A DNA stretch of 64,000 nt from CAZUGO01 sp964619935 (GCA_964619935.1 CAZUGO010000062.1:1-64000), one strand, 5' to 3'; shown: positions 43,533 to 53,806, counted from the stretch's first letter. Made by a program: numbers and translations. Notes: a model not told the origin generated them from the letters alone.

Positions 43533-44918
43533 TCAGGGAACGCCACCGGCCTGGGCGGCGTCGCAGTAGGCCCGGGCCTGCTGCAGCAGCGGTCCGGCCT
43601 GGACATCCTGGCCCAGGGAGCGGCGGCAGGTGTCCAGATGCTGTTTGATGTCCCGGCTGCGCTCAATCAACTGGGCGACCAACACCGCCGGCTCCCGGGG
43701 GACGGTAGACGAATCGGCACAGCGGTGGGCAAAGCCAACCGCCGCACCGACGATTGCTCCGGCTTCTGGCACATCGTCGCCTGCGGCGAAATCGCCGGGC
43801 GCGAGTTCCTCGCCGTGCGGGTCCTTGGTCTTGATCAGATAGTCTCTGACGTGCATGCGGGTCCAGCCGATGAGCCACTTGGGCGGATCGAGCAACGCTG
43901 CATATCCGCGGACGATCTCGCGACCTCGCTGCTCGTCGGTGGTGGCGCCCGGGTATTCGCCGCGGATCGCGGCCGGCCGGGGCTCTTCCTTCATCTGCAG
44001 GATCAGGTCCTCGTCGTCATCCACCAGCGGTCGCTCCAGAAGGATCAGGTACTTGTGCAGGCCCTGGCTGCCGCTGCTGCCCAGGCGGGTCCAGCGGGCG
44101 ACATCACGCACGCCCCGATCCAGTTCCCTGAGATTCCGGTAGCGGAACCGGCCCGGCTCAGTGTCGCCGACGTAACGCCACAGGGCGCGAACGACTGCTT
44201 CTCGGGTGTCGCCATCGACCGCATCGAGCACATCCTTGACCGCGTTGCCGGCCCTGCGGACCCGGACAAACCGGGCGGCGTTGGGCCGGTCCGCCAGATA
44301 CGTGTGATTGTAGGCACCGCGCCGGGCATTGGCGGCGCGGTGCAGTGCTCCGCGGACTGCCGGATGTCGGGCGCAGAAGGTCGGGTAATCGAGCGCGCCG
44401 CTACGGGCCTCGATGTAGGTCCGGACCAGCCGTTCAATGGCAAGGCTGACCCGCGTCTCGGCCGTGGCGTTGTCGTCGCGGGCCAGGTAGCGCAGGGCGG
44501 TGGCCGCCCGCAGCAAATCCAACTGAAAGGGGCCCTGCACCGTTTCGTCCAGGTCCACGACCCCGAAGTGCACCGCCAGGCTGGGGCCCGCCGCGGTGCG
44601 ATAGGCGCCGAGGTTCCCGATGTGGACGTCCCCATGCAACCAGGTGCGATGTTCAGGAGTCGCGCTCCAGTCGGCGTAGTGCGCCGCACAGTACTCGTAG
44701 AACACATCGGCGGTGCCCCGGAAGAAGTGATCATCGCTGGTCAGCAGCGCGTGGAGCTTCATGGGCAATTCCCGCGGATCGGCGGGCTCCAGATGCGGGT
44801 TCAGCGCCTGCAACTGTGCCACGCCGAACGGCGCCGGCGACGCACCGGCGGGCGGGATCGCCGGAGTCGGCGCCACGGTCAACAGCAGCACGATCGAGGG
44901 GAACGGGTTGCAGGGCAT
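43533..44918 (-). CDS. DUF2252-family protein with predicted signal peptide
   Basis: A 461-residue protein. DUF2252 patterns are present: PMKLHALLTSDDHFFRGTADVFYEY, TWLHGDVHIGNLGAYRT, FGVVDLDETVQGPFQLDLLR. The HGDxHxGN and DLDE elements are arranged as in kinase-fold phosphotransferases, so nucleotide-dependent transfer is conceivable, but DUF2252 has no assigned activity that I can name. ATG 44918 follows GGAG. The first 25 residues (PSIVLLLTVAPTPAIPPAGA) look like a signal sequence, which is odd for a kinase-like fold. It lies head-to-head with the pseudopilin gene. Confidence 0.85.
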   Translation of the reverse strand: MPCNPFPSIVLLLTVAPTPAIPPAGASPAPFGVAQLQALNPHLEPADPRELPMKLHALLTSDDHFFRGTADVFYEYCAAHYADWSATPEHRTWLHGDVHIGNLGAYRTAAGPSLAVHFGVVDLDETVQGPFQLDLLRAATALRYLARDDNATAETRVSLAIERLVRTYIEARSGALDYPTFCARHPAVRGALHRAANARRGAYNHTYLADRPNAARFVRVRRAGNAVKDVLDAVDGDTREAVVRALWRYVGDTEPGRFRYRNLRELDRGVRDVARWTRLGSSGSQGLHKYLILLERPLVDDDEDLILQMKEEPRPAAIRGEYPGATTDEQRGREIVRGYAALLDPPKWLIGWTRMHVRDYLIKTKDPHGEELAPGDFAAGDDVPEAGAIVGAAVGFAHRCADSSTVPREPAVLVAQLIERSRDIKQHLDTCRRSLGQDVQAGPLLQQARAYCDAAQAGGVP

Positions 44919-45004
44919 GGTGGTGCTCCGAGAGTGTCGCCTGTTGTGCGGCAACCGCTTCAATGTAGCACGGTCGACCGCCACGGCAACCGTGATTCGA
45001 AGGA

Positions 45005-45034
45005 TTCACACAATCCTATCGGATGCTTTATCAT
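45005..45034 (+). promoter_or_regulatory. Candidate promoter of the pseudopilin gene
   Basis: TTCACA (45005-45010), 18-base spacer, TATCAT (45029-45034), 46 bases before ATG 45081. Confidence 0.35.
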
Positions 45035-45080
45035 TCCTTAATGGGTCTGACGTAGGATGCACGGCCGAAGGAGCACCTCC

Positions 45081-46055
45081 ATGACAAACGGCTCATCCGG
45101 TCGACGCACCCGGGCATTCACGCTGGTTGAACTGCTGGTGGTGATCGCCATTATCGCGCTCTTGATCTCGATCTTGTTTCCCGCGCTGCGTTCCGCCCGC
45201 GATCAGGCCAGAGCGGTGACCTGCCGCGCGCAGCTCAGTGACTTCGGCAAGGGGTTCTACGGTTATTCGGTGAACAACGACGGCTACTTGTGCAGCGGCT
45301 CATTCGACCCGCAGGTCTCCAAAGGCCGTGACGGGCCGGTCGACAAGGTCGGCTGGGTGGCGGACCTGGTGAACAGCCGGGCCGGCGATCCCGGCAAGCA
45401 ACTGTGCCCGACGAATCCGGCCCGTTCGAACCAGATGCTGGGGCGGAAGCCGGATCTTGCCGTGGAGGAATATACCAACGAGCAAGTGCTTGATCTGGTC
45501 AAGCGCGGTTACAACACCAACTACTGCCAGTCGTGGTACATGGGCCGGTCCGAGGTTCGCCAAGGAATCAACCTGGGGGCGGTGAACGTCAAATCGCTGG
45601 ATCACACCCTCGGCCCGCTGCGGATGGAGCGGGTGGTCCGGACCCCGCTCTCGAACATTCCGCTGCTCGGCGATGGCTTCGTCGACAAGGTCTACGAGAA
45701 CCAGGTGCCGGCCCTGAACACCTTCGGCGTGCGGACCATGACCGACGGTCCGGCCGGCGGTCCGTTCGGGCCCCAGGACTATGGCGACTTCGGCCCGGCG
45801 CACGGCTCCGGCACCTACGTGGTCTCCGGCAACGTCCGGCACAACCGCGTCAAGGCCAACATCCTGTTCGCCGATAGTCACGTGACAACATTCGAGGAGA
45901 CCCGTGGGCCCAACGGTCAACGCAACGGGCGTTTCATGCTATTCTTCAACTCGATTAACCAGGCGGTCGAGCAGGAAGACTTCACCGCTACCGACTTGTT
46001 CGACGGCACCCTGTCATTGGGACGGCGCTCCCAAGACCTGATGGCCTACCGTTAG
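45081..46055 (+). CDS. Type IV pilin-like / DUF1559-type surface protein
   Basis: A 324-residue protein with an N-terminal prepilin signal: RRTRAFTLVELLVVIAIIALLISILFP splits after the short basic leader, with Phe as the new N-terminus and Glu at +5. AAGGAG 8 bases before ATG 45081 confirms the start. The C-terminal HNRVKANILFADSHV matches the H-x9-DG-like end motif of the DUF1559 proteins that are abundant in Planctomycetota. The middle is Cys-poor and polar. The assembly partners (peptidase, ATPase) are not here. It is likely part of a pseudopilus or type II secretion-like fibre. Confidence 0.9.
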   Translation: MTNGSSGRRTRAFTLVELLVVIAIIALLISILFPALRSARDQARAVTCRAQLSDFGKGFYGYSVNNDGYLCSGSFDPQVSKGRDGPVDKVGWVADLVNSRAGDPGKQLCPTNPARSNQMLGRKPDLAVEEYTNEQVLDLVKRGYNTNYCQSWYMGRSEVRQGINLGAVNVKSLDHTLGPLRMERVVRTPLSNIPLLGDGFVDKVYENQVPALNTFGVRTMTDGPAGGPFGPQDYGDFGPAHGSGTYVVSGNVRHNRVKANILFADSHVTTFEETRGPNGQRNGRFMLFFNSINQAVEQEDFTATDLFDGTLSLGRRSQDLMAYR

Positions 46056-46208
46056 TGATTGGCCGGCGCGGTACCGGCCGCAACCCGGATGCGGCCCATG
46101 GTCTTCGCGGATTGTTGAGCGGTGCTGCTGCAATTGGGCCGGGCGTGCCCGGTGGCCCTCCACGATCGTTCAGCAAGACTTCACGGTTCTAATAATCGCC
46201 CCGTCGGT

Positions 46209-46236
46209 GAGGTGCCCTCTATACATTGGGCGCCTC
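46209..46236 (+). other. Hairpin in the gap between the pseudopilin and CTDC-repeat genes
   Basis: GAGGTGCCC (46209-46217) pairs with GGGCGCCTC (46228-46236): 9 bp with one G-U, 10-base loop. It could end the pseudopilin transcript or sit in the leader of the next gene. The 288-base gap (46056-46343) has no gene. It also contains the element CGGTTCTAATAATCGCC at 46184-46200. Confidence 0.35.
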
Positions 46237-46343
46237 GCCTGGCAAACTAAGAGTTCATCAGTCCACAATTCTAGATCAATCGTCTCTGGATCTATCGCCG
46301 CGCGACTGCGGTTCCGTGACGCTGCGGAGAAGGGGGAATGCGG

Positions 46344-49300
46344 ATGGGTTTTCGTGGTCACCGGCGCCTGGTGGGTCGGTCATGGGTGTGCCTGGCTGTG
46401 ATGCCGGCGGTGGTGCTGGTCGCGCTCCGGGCGACGCCAGGGTTCGCCGCGGGGTTACCCTGTATGTTGCCTTCGGATTGTGCCGACGCCAACGCCTGTA
46501 CGCTCGACAGTTGCGACGTATTGAGCGGTCTGTGCGTGCACGATGCGGTGGATTGCGACGATGGCGACGCCTGCACGGCGGACAGTTGTGCTCCGGCAAC
46601 CGGCTGCGTGCATGAGGTCGTGGATTGCGACGACGGCAGCCTGTGCACCAGCGACGGCTGCCTGCCGGCGCGCGGGTGCACTCATGAACCGATTGCGTGT
46701 GACGATGGGGATGTCTGCACCGTGAACGACTGTATTCCCGCAACCGGGGAGTGCGCTTTCATGCCGGTGGATTGCAGTGATGGCCTGTTCTGCAATGGCG
46801 TTGAATCCTGCGACCGCGCGGCGGGTGGCTGCCAGGCGGGATCCGACCCCTGCCCGGACGATGGCTGTATCGAGTCCCAAGACACCTGCATTCCGTGTGA
46901 CGGCGATGGTGCCTGCGAATCGGACGAGGACTGCGACAACTGTCCGACGGATTGCTTCAGCGGCATGGCCATCTGCGGCAACGGGGTGTGTGAGGCCGGC
47001 GACGGCGAGGATTGCGTGTCGTGCGAAGCGGACTGCAACGGCGTGCAAAACGGGCCGCCGGGGAATCGCTTCTGCTGCGGCGACGGCGACGGCGAGGGGC
47101 CGTTGTCGTGTCGCGATTCGCGATGCAGCACCGCCGGCTGGCTGTGCACGGCGGTGCCGTTCCCGCCGTCCTGCTGTGGCGACGGGGACTGCACGGGTAC
47201 GGAGACCCGCAGGAACTGCCTGATCGATTGCAGTTGCACCGGCGCTGCGGATTGTGACGACGACGACGCCTGCACCGTGGACCATTGTACGGATGGCACC
47301 TGCACCTACCAGGCGGTTTCTTGTGCGGACGGCAATGCCTGTACGGCCGACACCTGTGATCCCGCCGACGGCCGGTGCACCCATCAAGAGGTCGGTTGTG
47401 ACGACGGCGACGCCTGCACGGTGGACTCCTGTGATCCCATCGGCGGGTGTGGAACCGCTCCGCGGGTGTGCGACGACCGTGACCCGTGTACCGCCGACGG
47501 CTGTGATCCGCTGACCGGCTGCGCCCACCTGCCGCTGGACTGCGACGACGGAGATCCATGCACCACCAATGTGTGCGATCCACGGGCCGGATGCCAGAAC
47601 ACCGTGGTGATCTGTGATGACGGGGACGCCTGTACAACCGACAGTTGTGATCCGTCGGTGGGTTGCATCCACCCGTTCATCGTTTGCAGCGACGGCGATC
47701 CCTGCAGCGGCCCGGAGGTCTGCCAGGGCGACGGCGTCTGTGTTTCCAGCCCGGTGCTCGACTGCAACGACAACGCCCGCGAGGATTTCTGCGACCTGGC
47801 CGGGGGGAGCAGCAACGACTGCAACGACAATTCCCAGCCGGACGAGTGCGACATCGCCGCGGGCATCAGCCAGGACGACAACGACAACGGGGTGCCCGAT
47901 GAATGCGAGGTGCCCAGCCCGGACCTGGCGATCAGCCGTGTCGGCTTGGCCCCATCGGTCGTCGATCCCATCGATGCCTTCGTGTACTACGGCAGCCATG
48001 GCGGGATTCGGGCCTTCTCATTCGGCACCACGACGTGCAATCTGGGTGATGCCGCCGCCGATTGGTTCAGCGGCAATGACCGGCACCCCGTGATCGGGCA
48101 GAACATGTTCCGTCTCAAGAACGGCCGGTTTGAACACATCGGACAGAGCTGGTTGAAGCACACCCAATGCGCGGTCAACGAAGCCACCTGCGGCGTGTGC
48201 ATTCCCACCAATTGCTCCTCGCTGGGCATCGGCTGCGCCGACACCTACTCGGCAACGTTCAACGACGGCGCCACCGGCGGTCCCAAGTCAGAAGTCGATC
48301 CCCAGGGGTTGTGCTGTCCGGGACCGGGGACCCACAGCCACCCTTACCCTTTGCCGTCCGGGCCGCCGGAAATCCGCGGTCGGTTGCAAATCCACAACAG
48401 CGACATCAACGCCGGAGGTCGGACCTTCGCCGAGGCCCAGGCGGTCACCCACGATGAACCGCTCAGTCGGCGCCACAACAACGCGGCGTGGCGCGAGGTG
48501 ATCCTCGAGACCAACGGCATCGTCGGTGCGGAACCGGGGCAGGAATCCGTCCACCTGGGCGAACCGGCCATCATGGCCTGGGCCGAGATCGAGGGTGCCA
48601 CGGTGGTGCCGGTCGACGTTCCCGGCGACGGGCGCTTCTTCGTCGGGGCCCAGGTGACCGATCTTGGGAACAATTCCTGGGCCTATGAGTACGCCATCCA
48701 GAACTTGAACGTCGTGCGCGGGGCCGAGGGCCTGGGCATCCCGCTGCCCAAGGGCGTGGCCGTCAGCGAAATCGGGTTTCATGATGTGGACTATCATTCC
48801 GGGGAACCGTACGACGGGACCGACTGGCCTGGGCAGATCATCGATGATGCCCTGGGCCGCAGGATCGCGTGGGCTACACCGTCATTCGACCAGAATCCCA
48901 ACGCCAATGCCCTGCGCTGGGGGACCTTGTACAACTTCCGCTTCACGGCTGACGCGCCGCCGGTTGAGGTGCAGGCGACGTTGGCGTTGTTCGCGCCGGG
49001 CGAGCCGGCGACGGTGACGCTGAGTATCCCGGGCCCCGGGGAACACCCGATGGCGGGGCCCTGCAATGATCAGGATGCCTGCACCGTGGATGGCCTGGAC
49101 GGCGGGGGCAATTGCGTGCATGCCCCGGTGAATTGCGACGACACCAATCCGTGCACCACCGCTACCTGCGATCCCGGCAGCGGATGCCTGGCGACGCCGC
49201 TGGACTGTGACGATGGCAACGCCTGTACGGTGGACCTCTGCGATCCCGGGACGGTGTCTTGTGCCAACATTCCGCTGAACATCGACGACGGCGATCCATG

Positions 49301-49718
49301 CACCATTGATGGGTGTGATCCGGCGACCGGCGAAAGCCATGTCAATATCGATTGCTCAGACGGGGATGCCTGTACCGAGGACTTCTGCTCGCCCGCCGGC
49401 GGTATGTGCCTGCACCCGCAATTGGATTGCGACGACGGCGATCTGTGCACGCTGGACAGTTGCGACTCGGTTGGCGGCTGCAGCAATGCGCCGGTGGATT
49501 GTGCGGAGGGCCAGACCTGCAACCCGCTCACCGGAGCGTGTCACGTCACCTGCCCGGCGGACCTGACCGGTGAGGGGCTGGTGGATGCCGCCGATCTGGC
49601 CCAGCTGTTGGGCGCCTGGGGCGTCCAGGTAGACCATCCGGCCGACTTCAACGCCGATGGTGCCGTGAACGCGGCCGACCTGGCGTTTCTGCTCGGCAGT
49701 TGGGGTCCGTGTCCTTGA
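46344..49718 (+). CDS. Large secreted Cys-rich protein with CTDC-type repeats and dockerin-like tail
   Basis: A 1124-residue protein. ATG 46344 lies about 8 bases after AGGGGG; ATG 46338 is an alternative. The signal peptide ends near GFAAG. The Cys-rich repeat CDDGDACTxDSCDPxxGC, resembling the CTDC repeat of Dictyostelium, occurs about four times near the N-terminus and six or seven times before residue 470. About six more copies follow residue 910. Between the blocks are CNDNxxPDECD EF-hand-like units and a roughly 380-residue domain (about 530-900) that I do not recognise. Two dockerin-like repeats end the protein. The very high Cys count, in pairs, suggests a disulfide-linked or surface matrix protein. 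Confidence 0.9.
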   Translation: MGFRGHRRLVGRSWVCLAVMPAVVLVALRATPGFAAGLPCMLPSDCADANACTLDSCDVLSGLCVHDAVDCDDGDACTADSCAPATGCVHEVVDCDDGSLCTSDGCLPARGCTHEPIACDDGDVCTVNDCIPATGECAFMPVDCSDGLFCNGVESCDRAAGGCQAGSDPCPDDGCIESQDTCIPCDGDGACESDEDCDNCPTDCFSGMAICGNGVCEAGDGEDCVSCEADCNGVQNGPPGNRFCCGDGDGEGPLSCRDSRCSTAGWLCTAVPFPPSCCGDGDCTGTETRRNCLIDCSCTGAADCDDDDACTVDHCTDGTCTYQAVSCADGNACTADTCDPADGRCTHQEVGCDDGDACTVDSCDPIGGCGTAPRVCDDRDPCTADGCDPLTGCAHLPLDCDDGDPCTTNVCDPRAGCQNTVVICDDGDACTTDSCDPSVGCIHPFIVCSDGDPCSGPEVCQGDGVCVSSPVLDCNDNAREDFCDLAGGSSNDCNDNSQPDECDIAAGISQDDNDNGVPDECEVPSPDLAISRVGLAPSVVDPIDAFVYYGSHGGIRAFSFGTTTCNLGDAAADWFSGNDRHPVIGQNMFRLKNGRFEHIGQSWLKHTQCAVNEATCGVCIPTNCSSLGIGCADTYSATFNDGATGGPKSEVDPQGLCCPGPGTHSHPYPLPSGPPEIRGRLQIHNSDINAGGRTFAEAQAVTHDEPLSRRHNNAAWREVILETNGIVGAEPGQESVHLGEPAIMAWAEIEGATVVPVDVPGDGRFFVGAQVTDLGNNSWAYEYAIQNLNVVRGAEGLGIPLPKGVAVSEIGFHDVDYHSGEPYDGTDWPGQIIDDALGRRIAWATPSFDQNPNANALRWGTLYNFRFTADAPPVEVQATLALFAPGEPATVTLSIPGPGEHPMAGPCNDQDACTVDGLDGGGNCVHAPVNCDDTNPCTTATCDPGSGCLATPLDCDDGNACTVDLCDPGTVSCANIPLNIDDGDPCTIDGCDPATGESHVNIDCSDGDACTEDFCSPAGGMCLHPQLDCDDGDLCTLDSCDSVGGCSNAPVDCAEGQTCNPLTGACHVTCPADLTGEGLVDAADLAQLLGAWGVQVDHPADFNADGAVNAADLAFLLGSWGPCP

Positions 49719-49722
49719 CCCT

Positions 49723-50292
49723 TCAGCGCCAGGTGCCGCGGATCAGTTCGAGGATTTCCGCGACGGTGCTCTCGAGGTCGTCGTTGGTCACGAAATACGG
49801 ATAGCAACCGCTGTCGCGGGCGAAGCCGATCTCACCGTCGGCCTCAGCCAGGCGCTTCTCCTGCTGAATCCGCGATTCGGTTCGCCGGCCTTCGAGCCGG
49901 GCCTTGAGCGTCTCCATGGTCGGTGGCAGAACGAAGATGCGGATCGAATCGGGCAACTGCTCGGCCACCTGGCGGCCGCCTTGCACCTCGATTTCCAGAA
50001 TGATGTACTGCCCTTTCTCGATGGCGTCCCGGATGGGGCCCAACGGTGTGCCGTAGAGGTGCCCCAGGTACTCAGCGGTTTCCAAGAACTCGCCGTTGGC
50101 CCGACGGCGCAGGAATTCGTCGCGATCCAGGAAGTAGTAACTGTGACCGTCGACCTCACCGCTGCGCATCGGCCGGGTGGTGGCCGACACGCTCCAACGG
50201 GCGTTCGGCAGTTGCGCCAGCAACCGGTTGCAAATGGAGGTCTTGCCGGTTCCGGAAGGTCCGCTGATCACAACCAGGTTGCCCTTGGGCAT
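49723..50292 (-). CDS. gmk: Guanylate kinase
   Basis: A 189-residue enzyme that phosphorylates GMP to GDP. P-loop VISGPSGTGKTSICN is near the start. SATTRPMRSGEVDGHSYYF and EFLETAEYLGHLYGT form the GMP-binding part. IILEIEVQGGRQV, then RLEGRRTES, complete the fold. ATG 50292 is chosen for its AGGAG; longer frames run into the upstream gap. It is last in the tpiA-secG-yicC-gmk run, with 160 bases between it and yicC. It ends 4 bases from the CTDC gene's stop. Confidence 0.95.
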   Translation of the reverse strand: MPKGNLVVISGPSGTGKTSICNRLLAQLPNARWSVSATTRPMRSGEVDGHSYYFLDRDEFLRRRANGEFLETAEYLGHLYGTPLGPIRDAIEKGQYIILEIEVQGGRQVAEQLPDSIRIFVLPPTMETLKARLEGRRTESRIQQEKRLAEADGEIGFARDSGCYPYFVTNDDLESTVAEILELIRGTWR

Positions 50293-50452
50293 GATGGAAT
50301 GCTCCTGCAAGGCGTCAATGGCGTTCGTCCGGGCCCTGTGCGGGTTTGCACACCGGACTGACCTATCATACGCCGCGCAGCGCATCGGGCAATGTGCAGA
50401 CTTGGATCAGGATTCGAACAGGCCAGGACACCCGGGCAGAGCGGTCGGCCGG

Positions 50453-51331
50453 TCAGACCACGTTTTGAACCTGTTCCTTGAGTCGATCGATCAGTCCCTT
50501 GATCTCCACCACGTTGCGGGCGATGGCGGTGTCGTTGGCCTTGCTCCCGACCGTGTTGGCCTCGCGGAGCATCTCCTGGGTGAGAAAGTCCAGTTTGCGC
50601 CCGGCGTCACCGCCGCGGCACAGTTCTTCGAATTGGTCCAGATGGCTTCTCAGCCGGATAAGTTCTTCGCTGATGTCGCAGCGCTCGGCAAAAATGGCCA
50701 CCTCGCGGAGCAGGTCGCTGTCGTTGACGGAAAGACCGCTCTGGTTGAGCAACTGGTTGACGCGGGTTTGCAACCGGTTGCGGTAATCATCGACCACCTG
50801 GGGGGCCCGCCCGGCGGTGGCGTCGGCGAGTTCCCGAATCTGTCGGGCGTGATTCAGCAGGTCGTTGGCCAGGGCCTGCCCTTCGTCCCGGCGCATGGCC
50901 ATCAGCTTGTCGATGGCCTGGAGGGTTTGGGTCTTGATGGCGGCCCACAGTTCCTCGCGGGTGTGCTCGTCGCACTCGCGCTGGACACACACCCCCGGCA
51001 GGTCCAGCAGCGCCCCGACGTTGGGGCGCTCGATGGTGCCGTCCTGGACCAGGGCCTGCAGTTGATCCAGGTAGCCGCGCAAGACCGCGGTATTGATCTC
51101 GGCGGCTCCCAGGGAATCCCTGCTCTTGACCTTGAGGTGATAGGTGATGCTCCCGCGGGTCAGGCGGGCCCGCAGCAGCTTTTCAATGTCAGACTCCAGC
51201 GATTGCAGGAACTCGGGCAGTTTGATCAGGGCCTTGAAGTAGCGGTTGTTGACGCTGCGAAGCTCCAGGGCGAAACTCAGACCATCGTGGTGGCACTCGG
51301 CGTCCCCATAGCCTGTCATCGAGTGAATCAT
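50453..51331 (-). CDS. yicC: YicC-family endoribonuclease
   Basis: A 292-residue protein. MIHSMTGYGDAE at the N-terminus and LELRSVNNRYFKALIKLPEF follow the YicC pattern. SEELIRLRSHLDQFEEL and GRKLDFLTQEMLREANTVGSKA are C-terminal signatures. E. coli YicC is an endoribonuclease linked to small-RNA decay, and gmk neighbours it in many bacteria, as here. ATG 51331 gives the standard MIHSMTGYG start; no Shine-Dalgarno sequence is seen. Gap to secG: 28 bases. Confidence 0.92.
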   Translation of the reverse strand: MIHSMTGYGDAECHHDGLSFALELRSVNNRYFKALIKLPEFLQSLESDIEKLLRARLTRGSITYHLKVKSRDSLGAAEINTAVLRGYLDQLQALVQDGTIERPNVGALLDLPGVCVQRECDEHTREELWAAIKTQTLQAIDKLMAMRRDEGQALANDLLNHARQIRELADATAGRAPQVVDDYRNRLQTRVNQLLNQSGLSVNDSDLLREVAIFAERCDISEELIRLRSHLDQFEELCRGGDAGRKLDFLTQEMLREANTVGSKANDTAIARNVVEIKGLIDRLKEQVQNVV

Positions 51332-51359
51332 GGACGAAGGTCTGGATCCAGTCCCCGGG

Positions 51360-51776
51360 TTACGGTTCGTCCTCGGGTGATTCGGGATCATCCGGGGCTT
51401 CGGAGTCATCCTGCGGAGCGTCCTCGGTGTCGGGTTCCGGCGCGGCCGGCTGGGCCGGCGGCACCGTGGGATCGGTGCCCGGCGGGCGATCTTCGGCCGG
51501 GGCGGGGGTTCCGATGGTCACCGCCGGCGAGGTGGTCGCGACTTGGCGGAAGGTCCAGCTCCCAACGACGTTCAACAGCAGATAGACCACGGCGAGCCCG
51601 ACGGTGACCCAGGTGAACACGTCACCGGTCTTGGCTCCGAAGGCGCTGCCGCTGGAACCGCCGCCGAACGCAGCGGACAGTCCGCCGCCGCGGCCTTTCT
51701 GGAGGAGGATAATGCCGATCAGCACCACGCAGACCAACACAATGCAGACGAACACGAGGTAATGGAACCAACCCAT
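51360..51776 (-). CDS. secG: Protein-export membrane protein SecG with acidic tail
   Basis: A 138-residue protein. Two helices frame the cytoplasmic loop LLQKGRGGGLSAAFGGGSSGSAFGAKTGD, which is diagnostic of SecG, part of the SecYEG channel. The usual length is about 75-110. Here the C-terminus continues about 60 residues as a Pro- and acid-rich tail (PAPEPDTEDAPQDDSEAPDD), probably disordered. The gene lies 15 bases after tpiA and 28 before yicC. Confidence 0.93.
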   Translation of the reverse strand: MGWFHYLVFVCIVLVCVVLIGIILLQKGRGGGLSAAFGGGSSGSAFGAKTGDVFTWVTVGLAVVYLLLNVVGSWTFRQVATTSPAVTIGTPAPAEDRPPGTDPTVPPAQPAAPEPDTEDAPQDDSEAPDDPESPEDEP

Positions 51777-51791
51777 GGATGCATCTCCCAG

Positions 51792-52553
51792 TCACGCGGG
51801 TGCCGCGGCACCGGCGCTCACAATTCCGACAAAGTCGGCGGCCCTGAGGCTCGCGCCGCCGACCAGTGCTCCATCGACATCCGGCATGGCCAGCAGTTCC
51901 GCCGCGTTGCCCGGCTTGACGCTGCCGCCGTATTGAATTCGCATGGTTGCGGCTGCGGGGCCGCCGCAACGGCCGGCGAGCCACTCTCGCACCCAGCGAT
52001 GGGCCTCCTGGGCCTGCCGGCTGGTCGCGTGACGACCGGTGCCGATGGCCCACACCGGTTCGTAGGCGATGGTGATCCGGCTCCAGTCCAACCGTTCGGA
52101 GAGCCCTTCGTTGAGCTGGCGTTCCAGAACCGCGAAAGTCTCGCCGCGTTCGCGCTGCTCCAGGGTTTCGCCGATGCAGTAAATCACGTCCAGTCCGGCC
52201 TCGACGGCCGCGACCACCTTGAGTCGCAACAGGTCGCCGGCTTCCCCGAACAGCTGTCGCCGTTCGCTGTGCCCGATGATCACGAAACGACAGCCGGCGT
52301 CCATCAGCATACCGGCGGACAGCTCGCCGGTGAAGGCTCCGCTGGGTGCGTGATGCATGTTCTGGGCGCCCAGCAGGATCGGGCTTCCGGCGACGGCTTT
52401 GGCCATCGGCAGGAGCAGCACCGCGGGCGGGGCAATCCCCACGTCGAGTTCCAAGGGGGCGGGCAACCGCTCGAGAATATCGCAGACCAGCCGGCGGGCT
52501 TCCGCCAGCCGGTTGTTCATTTTCCAGTTTCCAACCACAAAGGGCCGACGCAT
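51792..52553 (-). CDS. tpiA: Triosephosphate isomerase
   Basis: A 253-residue TIM-barrel enzyme that interconverts dihydroxyacetone phosphate and glyceraldehyde 3-phosphate. VVGNWKMNN holds the catalytic Lys, VIIGHSERRQ the His, and ITIAYEPVWAIGTG the catalytic Glu. MRIQYGGSVKPGN binds phosphate. It is the first gene of the operon tpiA-secG-yicC-gmk, driven by the promoter at 52605-52633, and is divergent from moxR. Confidence 0.97.
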   Translation of the reverse strand: MRRPFVVGNWKMNNRLAEARRLVCDILERLPAPLELDVGIAPPAVLLLPMAKAVAGSPILLGAQNMHHAPSGAFTGELSAGMLMDAGCRFVIIGHSERRQLFGEAGDLLRLKVVAAVEAGLDVIYCIGETLEQRERGETFAVLERQLNEGLSERLDWSRITIAYEPVWAIGTGRHATSRQAQEAHRWVREWLAGRCGGPAAATMRIQYGGSVKPGNAAELLAMPDVDGALVGGASLRAADFVGIVSAGAAAPA

Positions 52554-52604
52554 GATGTCGAGTCCGCCGCGGAGTCAGGCCGCGCCGCCGGTTTGGAATC
52601 CTGC

Positions 52605-52633
52605 TTTCTAGCCCGCCACCTGTGAATTGTCAA
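52605..52633 (-). promoter_or_regulatory. Predicted promoter of tpiA-secG-yicC-gmk
   Basis: On the minus strand TTGACA (52633-52628, perfect), 17-base spacer, TAGAAA (52610-52605). The leader would be about 45 bases to the tpiA ATG at 52553. This is one of the best sigma-70-like sites in the window. Confidence 0.6.
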
Positions 52634-52695
52634 GGCGGAAGGCGGTTTGGGTGGGCAAACGAAGGCATCCGGCTGGACCCGCCTGCTCCGACCGG

Positions 52696-52701
52696 TACAA
52701 T
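52696..52701 (+). promoter_or_regulatory. Candidate -10 box of the moxR operon
   Basis: TACAAT at 52696-52701, about 38 bases before the moxR ATG, with AAAGGA as a good Shine-Dalgarno sequence. The -35 region (CTGGAC) is weak. Confidence 0.4.
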
Positions 52702-52738
52702 CCAGCCAGAGCAACCGTTTCAGCGCAAAGGACTCCGC

Positions 52739-53806
<1,068 letters not shown>

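Noticed and set aside
46455..47999. A 514-residue minus-strand open frame opposite the CTDC repeats
   Set aside because: Repetitive Val/Ala/Arg content is the antisense of regularly spaced Cys/Asp codons; the plus strand has the organised repeats.
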